Below, piece after piece: positions 15,523 to 23,818 of a DNA stretch of 64,000 nt. Source of the stretch: Armatimonadota bacterium. GTDB lineage: Bacteria; Armatimonadota; Fimbriimonadia; Fimbriimonadales; Fimbriimonadaceae. Below the pieces are notes generated by a model. The model ran no database searches and had not been told where the DNA came from. It saw nothing but the letters and a program-made list of their open reading frames with translations. Position numbers and translations under genes: made by a program. Numbering within the stretch: position 1 is the first letter of the stretch; each line of letters starts with the position of its first letter. The DNA is taken from positions 458,306 through 522,305 of the forward strand of contig JAFDWQ010000001.1 in NCBI GenBank assembly GCA_018268395.1, read 5' to 3'.

Positions 15523-16896
15523 ATGAACTATCCACTTTGGGACGTCCCTGGACTCGGCGGAGCGTGGGTGATCGGTCTGATCTCGATCTTCCACGTCCTG
15601 ATCGCCTGGTTCGCTGTCGGAGGCGGGATCTACCTGCCTGTCGCCGAATCGAAGCTGTACCGCGAAGGAAAGGAAGCATGGTTGCCCGTCTTGCAGGCCC
15701 ATTCCCGCTTCTTCCTCGTCCTGACGGGCGTGTTCGGCGCCGTCTCGGGCGTCGGCATCTGGTTCGCGATCGGTCTGGTCCACCCTGAAGCCACATCGAC
15801 CCTGATCCACAATTTCGTGTTCGGATGGGCGATCGAATGGGTGTTCTTCGTCATCGAGCTCGCCGCGGCGGCGGTCTACTACTACACCTGGAACAGGATC
15901 CCTCGGGAACTGCACCTCAAGGTCGGCTACGTCTACGCGGTCGCCTCCGTGCTGACCCTGGTCATCATCAACGGCATCCTGTCGTTCATGCTCACACCGG
16001 GCGACGCGTGGCTCCAGGTCGCGGGCACAGGTCAGGAATCGAGCCGCTTCTGGCTCGCGTTCTTCAACCCGACATACTTCCCGTCCTTGATCATGCGGAC
16101 GCTGGCGTGCCTGTCGCTCGCCGGCATCTATGCCTTGATCTCGTTCTCCAGGGTCGACGACGAGTCTCTCAGCGAAATCCGGACTTCGATGATCAAATGG
16201 AGCGCGCGATGGCTCGCTCCGATGGTCCTCCTGATGCCTGTCGTCCTCGTTTGGTTCCTCTTCGCGATGCCGGCCGAGAGCAGGGGACTCCTCCAACTCG
16301 GCATGACGACCATCGGCTCTGGCGCCTTCACCCAGGTGACGCGGATCGCGATGCTGACCGTCATCACGACCGTCACGATCGCAGGTGTCGCGTACTTCTT
16401 CGCCTACAAGGCCCCCAAGGAGCTCTCGGTGGCCCACGGGATCGCCTTGCTCGCGCTGGGCGCGGTCGCGACGGCCTCGACCGAATATGCCCGGGAAACG
16501 GTGCGCAAACCGTACGTCATCGGACGGCACATGTACTCGAACGGTGTCCGGGTCCGGGACGTCGAGAAGTACAACCAAGAGGGATACCTCACGGACTCGA
16601 TGTGGACTCCGAGCATGGACAGGCTTGCCCGAGGAGAAGCCATGTTCCGAGGCCAGTGCGCCAGCTGCCACACGCGTGAAGGCTACCGGTCCATGCACCG
16701 GCTGCTCCAAGGGCGCGACGAGAAGAACATCGTCAAGCTCCTCGAACTTCTCCACAAACCGACGGCCGACTCGACGTACGTCAAGTACATGCCGCCGCTC
16801 GTCGGCAAACCGGACGAGATCGACGCCCTCGCCGGGTACCTGTCCACCCTCTCGCAACCGGCGGCGCCGGCCACGTCGGTCGTCCGACGCGAATAG
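15523..16896 (+). CDS. CydA-like membrane protein with C-terminal cytochrome c domain
   Basis: 457 aa, ATG 15523, 9 bp after the cytochrome b stop. Residues 10-320 hold about nine helices. His24 lies in the first (IFHVLIAWFAVGGG), corresponding to the bd subunit I haem-ligand His; Glu105 and Glu112 in WAIEWVFFVIE recall the AIEG...FFLE signature of CydA. Residues about 365-445 are a cytochrome c domain with CASCH at 379-383 and a Met in YMPPLVGKPDE as likely distal ligand. This would accept electrons from the Rieske protein, taking the role of c1. The Q-loop of true bd oxidases is not evident, so oxidase activity is doubtful. Confidence 0.8.
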   Translation: MNYPLWDVPGLGGAWVIGLISIFHVLIAWFAVGGGIYLPVAESKLYREGKEAWLPVLQAHSRFFLVLTGVFGAVSGVGIWFAIGLVHPEATSTLIHNFVFGWAIEWVFFVIELAAAAVYYYTWNRIPRELHLKVGYVYAVASVLTLVIINGILSFMLTPGDAWLQVAGTGQESSRFWLAFFNPTYFPSLIMRTLACLSLAGIYALISFSRVDDESLSEIRTSMIKWSARWLAPMVLLMPVVLVWFLFAMPAESRGLLQLGMTTIGSGAFTQVTRIAMLTVITTVTIAGVAYFFAYKAPKELSVAHGIALLALGAVATASTEYARETVRKPYVIGRHMYSNGVRVRDVEKYNQEGYLTDSMWTPSMDRLARGEAMFRGQCASCHTREGYRSMHRLLQGRDEKNIVKLLELLHKPTADSTYVKYMPPLVGKPDEIDALAGYLSTLSQPAAPATSVVRRE

Positions 16897-16921
16897 ACCC
16901 TTCGAGGAAGGATCCGACCAC

Positions 16922-16952
16922 GACGCCCCTTCCCGGCCCGGGAAGGGGCGTC
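16922..16952 (+). terminator. Rho-independent terminator of the respiratory operon
   Basis: 14-bp perfect stem GACGCCCCTTCCCG / CGGGAAGGGGCGTC with a three-base loop, followed by CCTTTGTCCTT. 26 bp after the stop of the cytochrome c fusion gene. Confidence 0.75.
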
Positions 16953-16983
16953 CCTTTGTCCTTCCTACCGGGAGGCGGACACG

Positions 16984-17015
16984 ACAAAACGGCCGGTAGG
17001 ACGACCTACCGACCG
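16984..17015 (-). terminator. Rho-independent terminator of the gspG operon
   Basis: 11-bp stem with one wobble (plus-strand arms 16990-17000 and 17005-17015, loop ACGA) followed on the minus strand by TTTTGT. It closes the minus-strand secretion/pilus operon and faces the previous terminator, insulating the two operons. Confidence 0.7.
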
Positions 17016-17058
17016 CTCTTGAAGCAAATCTCGAATGAAGGTTCCGGATGCAGAGGGA

Positions 17059-17529
17059 CTACCAGGTGCTGTAGGCTGTACCGTCGAGGCCGTTGCCTGA
17101 AGCCGAAGAAGAAACCTTACCGACCGTCGGCGACGTCGTCGAATAGGTGATCGCGGCACCGGAAACGGGGTCGGTCGGGACCGATTGGAGGTACGGGCCC
17201 TTATAGTCGGCCGCGGCGATCGACTTCGCGGCTCCCGCACTGTCCTTCCCGGACGCCGGGGCCGTCGTCACCGTCAGGTCGGCCATAGAGGACGGCCAGG
17301 CGGACGTATCGTTGTGGAAGAGCTCGATCGCGTTCCGGCACAGCTTCAAGTTGCCTCGAAGACTCGCTTCCTTGCTCCGCAGGCCCGAATCCATGAACCT
17401 GGGGATGGCGATGGCGGCGAGGACGGCCAGGATGACGATGACGATGAGCAACTCGACGAGCGTGAATCCCCTCATCTTGTGAGCCGGCTTTTGCTTCAGT
17501 AACTGAGTCACAAGGACAATATCGGTCAT
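17059..17529 (-). CDS. gspG: Major pseudopilin/type IV pilin-like GspG
   Basis: 156 aa from ATG 17529, 20 nt after the gspF stop; ATG 17475 would remove an 18-residue extension. The prepilin peptidase site is clear: KMRG^FTLVELLIVIVILAVL with Glu at +5 and the hydrophobic assembly helix. The C-terminal globular part is small (about 110 residues) and has GspG-like CRNAIELFHNDTSAWPSS and GPYLQSVPTDPVSG, typical of T2SS major pseudopilins. Last gene of the operon. Confidence 0.85.
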   Translation of the reverse strand: MTDIVLVTQLLKQKPAHKMRGFTLVELLIVIVILAVLAAIAIPRFMDSGLRSKEASLRGNLKLCRNAIELFHNDTSAWPSSMADLTVTTAPASGKDSAGAAKSIAAADYKGPYLQSVPTDPVSGAAITYSTTSPTVGKVSSSASGNGLDGTAYSTW

Positions 17530-17549
17530 CGAAACTAGACTCTTTAGGG

Positions 17550-18779
17550 TCACTTTACGTTCTGTATCGCAGAATAGATCGGCGTAATGATCGAAACCGT
17601 GATCGTCCCGACCAGGACGCCCATTCCGACGATCATCAGGGGCTCCAAGATCGAGACCAGCGACTTGAGCCGGCCGTCCGCCTCGACCTCCATCTGATCC
17701 GCGCACGAAGCGATCATCGAACCCAGTTTCCCGGTCCTTTCACCGACCCCGATCATCTGGGTGACCACGGGCGGGAACACTTTGTGCTCCTTGAAAGCCT
17801 CGAACACCGATCGCCCTTCTGAAACTGAGGTCAGAGAGCGGCCGATCGCCTCCGCGAGCGACCTGTTCCCCGCCACTTTGGCCCCGTGTTCGAGGGCTTG
17901 GACGATCGGGACGTTGCCGGAGACGAGCGTCGAAATGGCCTGAAGGGCGCGGGAAAGAGCCAGTTTGCTCAAGAGTTCGCCGATCCCAGGAAGGCGATAG
18001 GCGAAGCGGCCGGCGTGCTCGGCGACCACCGGGTTCTTGAACAGGAACCGGATTCCGGTCAGCGTCCCCACAAAGCCGAGGACGCAAGGGACGGGTCTGC
18101 TCCGGATCAGGTTCCCGGCATCAAGCATGAGCCGCGTGGTGACCGGAATCTCCGCGTGCATTTTGAGGAAGATATCGGCGAACTTCGGCATGACGAAGAC
18201 GATCAGGACGAGGACGGTCACGAAGCTGACGAACAACATCACCATCGGATAGAGCATGGCGTTCATCACTTTTCGGCGCAACTCCGCAGAACGCGCCAAA
18301 TAGGCCGATGCGCTCGCCAGTGCCAGGCTCAGGTTGCCCCCTTCCTCGGCGACGCGGACCATGTCGGCAACGACCTCGGGAAAGAGCCCGTCCGCCGCCC
18401 GCATCGACGACGACAGACTTTGACCGCCGACGATCGCCGAGCGCAACGACTGGACGCCTTTGACGATCTGGTCTTTGGCCGCGATGCTCTCGATCGCTTC
18501 CAAGGCTTCGACGAAGGGGACGCCGGCGCCGACCATGACGGACAGGTTCGACAGGACTTCGGCCCCTTCAGCGTCGCTGATCCGGCGACGGGACCGGCGC
18601 TTCGTCCCGACCGAAGAGATCCCTAAGGGCGACCGGGCCGCCTTGGAGGGCTTGACCAGGACAAGGGTGACCTGTTGGTTCGCCATCTTGCGCTCGACTT
18701 CGTCGGCGCTGGTGGCGTTCAGTTCTCCCGTGACCGGGTTGCCGTCGCAATCGTAGCCCTTGTACTCGAACGCCTGCAT
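17550..18779 (-). CDS. gspF: Inner-membrane platform protein GspF/PilC
   Basis: 409 aa, two T2SSF domains (about 75-200 and 275-400), each preceding membrane helices, three predicted in all (VMLFVSFVTVLVLIVFVMP; PVPCVLGFVGTLTG; LMIVGMGVLVGTITVSIITP). Canonical phrases: YKGYDCDGNPVTGEL at the N-terminus, LSVMVGAGVPFVEALE, GERTGKLGSMIASCADQ. It links the cytoplasmic ATPase with pilin insertion. 6 bp follow the gspE stop. Confidence 0.92.
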   Translation of the reverse strand: MQAFEYKGYDCDGNPVTGELNATSADEVERKMANQQVTLVLVKPSKAARSPLGISSVGTKRRSRRRISDAEGAEVLSNLSVMVGAGVPFVEALEAIESIAAKDQIVKGVQSLRSAIVGGQSLSSSMRAADGLFPEVVADMVRVAEEGGNLSLALASASAYLARSAELRRKVMNAMLYPMVMLFVSFVTVLVLIVFVMPKFADIFLKMHAEIPVTTRLMLDAGNLIRSRPVPCVLGFVGTLTGIRFLFKNPVVAEHAGRFAYRLPGIGELLSKLALSRALQAISTLVSGNVPIVQALEHGAKVAGNRSLAEAIGRSLTSVSEGRSVFEAFKEHKVFPPVVTQMIGVGERTGKLGSMIASCADQMEVEADGRLKSLVSILEPLMIVGMGVLVGTITVSIITPIYSAIQNVK

Positions 18780-18785
18780 ACTCTG

Positions 18786-20492
18786 CTATGCCTCCGAAGT
18801 CGCCCGGAGGACTTCCTCAGGCGTCGTCAGGCCGTCAACGACCTTCTTCCGGCCGTCCGTGCGCAAGGTGGTCATGCCTCGGGACACGGCTTGGCGGTGG
18901 ATGTCGGCCGAGTGCTCGCCGGTCAATATCTGCCGCTGCACGTCGCTGTCGACCTCCAAAATCTCGTACAGGCCGATCCGCCCTCGGAAACCCGTCTTGG
19001 CGCAGGCCTCGCATCCTCGACCCTGGAAATACTCGGCCCCGCTGTCCAGGTTCAGTCGGTCAAGGACCGCCGGTTCGGGCCGGTAAGGCTCCATACACTT
19101 CGTGCAGGTCAGTCGGACAAGCCTTTGGGCGATGCTCGTCGTGACGCTCGACGCCAAAAGGAACGGCTCGATCCCGATGTCCATCAAGCGGCTCAACGCG
19201 CCGGCAGAATCGTTGGCGTGGAGGCTCGTGAGGACGAGGTGGCCCGTCAAGGCGGCTTCGATCGCGATGCCCGCCGTTTCGCCGTCGCGGACTTCCCCGA
19301 CGAGGAGGACGTCCGGGTCCTGGCGGAGGATGGCCCGGAGGCCGGACGCGAACGTGATCCCGGCCCTCGGGTTGACGTTCGCTTGCGTCACCCCTTCGAG
19401 CTGGTATTCGACCGGGTCTTCGATCGTGATAATGCTCCGGTGGACCGCGTTCAGGTGGTGGAGGCCCGCGTACAGGGTCGTCGTTTTTCCAGAACCTGTC
19501 GGGCCCGTGACCAAGATGAGGCCCTGCGGAACGTTAAGGAGCCGGAGGAACGTCTCTTGGGTCTGCTCGTCGAGCCCCAACTTCTTCACGTCGATCATCG
19601 CCGAGTTCTTGTCCAAGATGCGGATGACGATCGTTTCGCCGTGGACGCTCGGGTACGTCGATACGCGAAAGTCGAACTCGCCTTGTGACGAGACAAGGGT
19701 GCAACGGCCGTCTTGAGGCATGCGCCGCTCGGCAATGTCCAAACCGGCGAGGATTTTCAGACGCGAGATCAGCGGATGCTGGAGGTCCTTCGGGATCACC
19801 ATGATCTCCTGAAGGAGCCCGTCGATCCTCAAGCGCACCCGGACCTTCCGGGCGTGCGGCTCGATGTGGACGTCGCTCGCCCTCATCGAAATGGCCTTGG
19901 TCAAGAGCGCGTTGGTGAGCTTGATGATCGGTGCGCCTTCGATCGCCTCCTTGAGGTCGATGACCTGGGAGGGCCGCTCGTCCTCGTCCCGCGAAGACAT
20001 GTGAAGGCCTTCGTCGTCCGTCCTCAGAATGGCGTCGCCGACGAGCTCGCCGAGGTCGTCGTACGCTCCGAACGACCGGAAGATCGCCTCACGGACGTCG
20101 TCTTCGGCCGCAAGAAGCGGGTCGATCTCAAGACCCGTGAGGGCTTGGAGCTCGTCGATCGCAGAGAGGTCGAGGGGCCGCGCCATCGCCACGCTCGCGG
20201 CGACGTCGGTCTTTTCGATCGGGATCGCGAGCAGGCGCATCGCGACCGAGTGAGGGATGATCCGGCTTGCTTCGGGTTCGATTTCGACCTGGGTCAAGTC
20301 GACGAACGGCACGCCGATCTGGACCGCGTCGCACCGGAGCTTGTCCTTGGGCGAGATGATCCCGAGTCGGACGAGAACGTCGCCGAGAGGCTCTGTCGTG
20401 TCTTTGCGACGGGCCAGGATCCCGGTCATCTCCTCTTGGGAGATGAGTCCGGACTCGACGAAGATCTCTGAGATCGGGCGGTCGAGGATCAT
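18786..20492 (-). CDS. gspE: Assembly ATPase GspE/PilB with MshEN-like N-domain
   Basis: 568 aa. Walker A GPTGSGKTTT at 330-339, Asp box TIEDPVEY, Walker B VLLVGEVRDGET, His box TGHLVLTSLHAND, and the Zn tetracysteine (Cys463, Cys466, Cys494, Cys497). The first 150 residues form a T2SSE_N/MshEN-like region (two repeats; LGDVLVRLGIIS). Some MshEN domains bind c-di-GMP, which fits the HD-GYP gene at the head of this operon, but binding here is inferred. It powers pilus/pseudopilus assembly. Overlaps the secretin gene by 4 bp. Confidence 0.93.
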   Translation of the reverse strand: MILDRPISEIFVESGLISQEEMTGILARRKDTTEPLGDVLVRLGIISPKDKLRCDAVQIGVPFVDLTQVEIEPEASRIIPHSVAMRLLAIPIEKTDVAASVAMARPLDLSAIDELQALTGLEIDPLLAAEDDVREAIFRSFGAYDDLGELVGDAILRTDDEGLHMSSRDEDERPSQVIDLKEAIEGAPIIKLTNALLTKAISMRASDVHIEPHARKVRVRLRIDGLLQEIMVIPKDLQHPLISRLKILAGLDIAERRMPQDGRCTLVSSQGEFDFRVSTYPSVHGETIVIRILDKNSAMIDVKKLGLDEQTQETFLRLLNVPQGLILVTGPTGSGKTTTLYAGLHHLNAVHRSIITIEDPVEYQLEGVTQANVNPRAGITFASGLRAILRQDPDVLLVGEVRDGETAGIAIEAALTGHLVLTSLHANDSAGALSRLMDIGIEPFLLASSVTTSIAQRLVRLTCTKCMEPYRPEPAVLDRLNLDSGAEYFQGRGCEACAKTGFRGRIGLYEILEVDSDVQRQILTGEHSADIHRQAVSRGMTTLRTDGRKKVVDGLTTPEEVLRATSEA

Positions 20493-22030
20493 GGCGCCGG
20501 CTCTGCGATCACCAACGGCGTGACCGTGATGATCACTTGGGATTTCGTCTTCGTCACCTTACGGTGCTTGAACAGTTCGCCCAAGAGCGGGATCTCGCTC
20601 AAGAGAGGAACCTTTTGCACCGCGGCGATGTCTTCGTCGCTGATCAGGCCGCCCATGACGATCGTCGCACCCGACTTCACCCTCAGGGTCGTCTGCGCCT
20701 CACGGGTCGAGATCTGAGGATAACTAGCCCCGTTGACGGTCAAGTAGCCTGTGATCGTCGAGACTTGCGGATAGAGACTGAGAGTGACGGTCCCGTCTTC
20801 GCCGATCGACGGCGAAACTTGCAGGTAGATGCCGACGCGCTCTTCTTCCTTGCTGAAGATCGGGGCGTTGTTCTGGCTATATCCGACCAGGACGGGGTAG
20901 TTGATCCTGTTGCCGATCAAGACGAACGCCCGCTCGCCGTCTAAGACCGAAACGTTGGGAGACGCCAAGAGCTTGGACTGGCCCTTCTTTTCCATGATCG
21001 ACAATTGGTTGGCGATCGAAAGTGGGCTCCGGTCGAAGCTTCCGAAGTTGATGCCTCGGGTGCCCCGCTCGGTCGTGGTGACGTCGCTGAGGTTCCAAGT
21101 GATGCCGACCTCCCGAAGGGCGTCATTGGAGATGTCGTGGATGGTCACGGCGATGGCGACCTGCTTCCGGGGACGGTCAAGGGACTTGGCCGTCTCTAGG
21201 ACCTTGGCGACGAGATCTCGAGGGCCCGAAACGACGAGCACTCTCGAACTCCCCGCGTCACCACCTCCCTTTTCCAGCATCGAAGTCTCCGTGCCCGTCG
21301 CTTTGGAACTGTCCTGTTGGCCGATCAGCGGCGTGATGGGGTTCGGGCCGGAGACCAAGGTGAGTTCCTTTTCCGGAAAGAGCTTGGAGAGCGATCCGAT
21401 GATCTCGCTGCTCGTGGCGTAGTTCGCCACGTACGTTTCGGTGACCCTTTCGACGGGAACAGCCTCTTGAAGGGCCGGCTCAGGGTGCTGGGCCGACCAC
21501 TCGGGCCCATAAGCCGCTTTCAGTTTGTCCGCCGTCGCGATGACGTACGTTTCGCCGATGCGGATGAAGCTCAACTCGCACATCGCACAGATGTGGCGGA
21601 CCATCTCCGACAGCGGGACGCGCGTCAGGCGTAGCGTCAGCTTGGCGTCAGGCTTGGCCAACAAGATCAGGTTGGCGCCGGTCTGAATGCTCAGGGCTTG
21701 TAGGATTTGGGCCGGGTCCATGCCCGTCACTTCGAGCGAGCACAGCGAGTCGTCGATCTTGCCGCCCGTCGGCTTCGCTTTCACCTCTGCCGGCGCCTTC
21801 GGCCGAGCGTCCGGGACCAGCATGACGTTTTCGGGATCGACGGGCAGAGGCGAGTTCGGCGAGGGCTTGACGGACTTCTGAGCCTTGGAAAGCCCGGGCC
21901 ATTGGCCGGGGTCGATCACGGTCGGGCCCTTCGGTCGGTCTTGCGACGCGAGCGTCGGCCCGAACGCAGCCGGAAGCGGCTGGGGCAATGACGGCTTGAG
22001 CGCCGCCGCGAGGAACACGGCCTGGATCAT
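20489..22030 (-). CDS. gspD: Secretin (GspD/PilQ)
   Basis: 513 aa; no strong cleavable signal is obvious, though residues 1-12 (QAVFLAAALKPS) may act as one. Middle region has short N-domains (DSLCSLEVTGMDPAQILQAL, ETYVANYATSSEIIGSLSKL). From about 300 the secretin domain proper: VSVLDGERAFVLIGN, GIYLQVSPSIGEDGTVTL, QTTLRVKSGATIVMGGLI, VPLLSEIPLLGELF, then VIITVTPLVI. It forms the outer-membrane channel, implying a diderm envelope. Shorter than full T2SS GspD; no S-domain seen. Confidence 0.9.
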   Translation of the reverse strand: MIQAVFLAAALKPSLPQPLPAAFGPTLASQDRPKGPTVIDPGQWPGLSKAQKSVKPSPNSPLPVDPENVMLVPDARPKAPAEVKAKPTGGKIDDSLCSLEVTGMDPAQILQALSIQTGANLILLAKPDAKLTLRLTRVPLSEMVRHICAMCELSFIRIGETYVIATADKLKAAYGPEWSAQHPEPALQEAVPVERVTETYVANYATSSEIIGSLSKLFPEKELTLVSGPNPITPLIGQQDSSKATGTETSMLEKGGGDAGSSRVLVVSGPRDLVAKVLETAKSLDRPRKQVAIAVTIHDISNDALREVGITWNLSDVTTTERGTRGINFGSFDRSPLSIANQLSIMEKKGQSKLLASPNVSVLDGERAFVLIGNRINYPVLVGYSQNNAPIFSKEEERVGIYLQVSPSIGEDGTVTLSLYPQVSTITGYLTVNGASYPQISTREAQTTLRVKSGATIVMGGLISDEDIAAVQKVPLLSEIPLLGELFKHRKVTKTKSQVIITVTPLVIAEPAP

Positions 22031-22647
22031 AATTGGATCGATTCTCCTACGGTCAGAGTCTTGCGGTGCTTGGAAAACTTCAAGTCGACGGCGCCCTCCC
22101 GGATCGCGACGATCACAAGGCCGTCGGCCGGCGAATCACCGATCCGGCAGCGTTTGGGCTCGCCGCCGTCAACGGTCACGAACGCCATCGGGGTGGTCGC
22201 CATCACGATCGCCTGCAATACGACGTTAGGGCCCTTCACAGGGGCGGGATCCTCCGACTTTTGCAGCGTCGTCGGGAGTCCGGCCAAATTGCCGGCGGTC
22301 ATGACGTCGCCGATCGGTAAGGGAGGTGAGCCGAACAGACTGCCCCCTCGGAGGCGGGACGGGGATTCCCCGCCGACCTCCTGGCCCGTCGGTCGGCTTT
22401 CAGGTACCGGTGATTGCCGTTCGGACCGCGGAAGCGCCGGATGGCTGAACGGGTCGCCGTAGAACGTCGTCGGCAAACCGGAACGGGGCGCCTCTTCGGA
22501 CTTCCCCCCGATCGCTCCGGACACGGCGGCGTGGAGGTTCCTCGCAGCACGACCGGCTGCTCCTTGAATCTGAAGGACCATGAAGCCGACGGCGCCGACG
22601 GCGACGACCGAAAGGGCGATCGCCTGACCTTTGTTGCCCATGTTCAT
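22027..22647 (-). CDS. PilP/GspC-like bitopic periplasmic protein
   Basis: 206 aa. One N-terminal helix (AIALSVVAVGAVGFMVLQIQ), a long Pro/Ser/Gly linker (about 50-120), and a C-terminal beta domain (VVLQAIVMATTPMAFVTVDG, KHRKTLTVGESIQL) that resembles the homology-region/HR fold of PilP and GspC. These link the inner-membrane PilNO platform with the secretin, the product of the next gene. Overlaps pilO-like by 4 bp. Confidence 0.65.
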   Translation of the reverse strand: MNMGNKGQAIALSVVAVGAVGFMVLQIQGAAGRAARNLHAAVSGAIGGKSEEAPRSGLPTTFYGDPFSHPALPRSERQSPVPESRPTGQEVGGESPSRLRGGSLFGSPPLPIGDVMTAGNLAGLPTTLQKSEDPAPVKGPNVVLQAIVMATTPMAFVTVDGGEPKRCRIGDSPADGLVIVAIREGAVDLKFSKHRKTLTVGESIQL

Positions 22648-23225
22648 GACGGGTTCCCTGCCTTGACGAGGATCCGGAACGCTAGCCGCAACGCGACCGA
22701 CGTCACTCCTGTTTCGGAAACGCTCTGCCTGGCGATCTCGATCGAGTCCGGTTCGATCGGAACTCCGGAACGGCGCAGGCCTTCGACGGTCGTCAAGGCC
22801 GACGACAACGGTCCGAAGAGGGACAGTCTCACGTTGACCTGCTCCCAGTCTTTCCGGTCGGTCTCCAGACTGAAGGCGGACAGATACGGCGTGCGCTCCG
22901 GGGTCGCTTGAAACTCATTGATCGTGCAGCCCGCCGTCCGCGCCGACTTTTCGATGCTCGACTGAAGTCCCGTCAGGACGCCGCGGGTCGCATCGGCCGG
23001 TTCGGACGGCTCGGCGGGCCGATGGCTGACTTCGAGCCTCAGGTCGTTCAGGGTCTTGTCGAGGTTCGTCGCCTGGGCCGTCGCTTGGGCGACCCGGTTA
23101 CGGGTTTGAACAAGGTGCAGGGCGGAAGCCGAGACCAACACGCCGATGACCAAGAGGGACCCGATCATGGCCTTCCGCATGGCGAGGACGGTGCGGGGGT
23201 TCGCGGCGAAAGAGTCGCGCTTCAT
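22644..23225 (-). CDS. pilO: PilO-like inner-membrane assembly protein
   Basis: 193 aa from ATG 23225, which overlaps the preceding stop (ATGA). Topology is typical: short cytoplasmic tail, one helix (MIGSLLVIGVLVSASALHLV), a coiled coil (about 50-90), and a ferredoxin-like domain (DWEQVNVRLSLFGPLSSALT). PilO heterodimerises with PilN at the periplasmic face. Assigned by order and topology more than by sequence. Confidence 0.75.
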   Translation of the reverse strand: MKRDSFAANPRTVLAMRKAMIGSLLVIGVLVSASALHLVQTRNRVAQATAQATNLDKTLNDLRLEVSHRPAEPSEPADATRGVLTGLQSSIEKSARTAGCTINEFQATPERTPYLSAFSLETDRKDWEQVNVRLSLFGPLSSALTTVEGLRRSGVPIEPDSIEIARQSVSETGVTSVALRLAFRILVKAGNPS

Positions 23226-23818
23226 GGGAGCGGCACCTTCTTCAAGTACTCGAAGCTGACCCCGTTGGAGGACAACAGGGTGCTCGGCCGTGTACTGGAC
23301 AATGTCGAGACCTTGTTCGGCGTCCGTCCGGCAAGGTCGGCGAAGGTCGCGGCCGCTTCGTAGCTCTCGGCATCGGCGCGGCAATTGACGACGATCTCGG
23401 CCGACCGGACCTCGATCTTGGCCGTGGCGAACGCCAAGCCGGTCTTCGCCGCGTCAAGGACGACGTAGAGTTCTCCGAGGAACCTGTCGAACCGACCCCG
23501 AGTCTCGGCCAAGACTTGGGCCCGCTCGACTTTGGGAGCGACGACGTCCTTCTCCGCTTGGACCTGCCGGAGTTGGGCTTGAAGCCCTGCGAGCCGGCTT
23601 TCGAGCGCGCGCTGACGCGACGACTCTTGTGCACCGACCCGTTCGAGGACTGGAACGGTCACGGCGGCGAAAACGAGGGCGAGCCCGGTTACCAGTGCGT
23701 ACCGGCTCATTTCCGCCTTCAACCGCGCCTGGTCCGACGCCCACTCCGTGAGAAGGTTGACGCAGACGTTGATCGAGCGCGTGTTATGCGCCCCGTTTCC
23801 AATGGAACTCAGATTCAC
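23222..23818 (-). CDS. pilN: PilN-like inner-membrane assembly protein
   Basis: 198 aa from GTG 23818, inside the end of pilM (35 bp overlap). The N-terminal tail VNLLTEW is the PilN conserved peptide that binds PilM (classically 'INLLPWR'). Then a membrane helix (YALVTGLALVFAAVTVPVL), a coiled coil with many Gln/Glu/Arg, and an alpha/beta end domain. Here TEW replaces PWR, yet the position and topology are right. Confidence 0.8.
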   Translation of the reverse strand: MNLSSIGNGAHNTRSINVCVNLLTEWASDQARLKAEMSRYALVTGLALVFAAVTVPVLERVGAQESSRQRALESRLAGLQAQLRQVQAEKDVVAPKVERAQVLAETRGRFDRFLGELYVVLDAAKTGLAFATAKIEVRSAEIVVNCRADAESYEAAATFADLAGRTPNKVSTLSSTRPSTLLSSNGVSFEYLKKVPLP

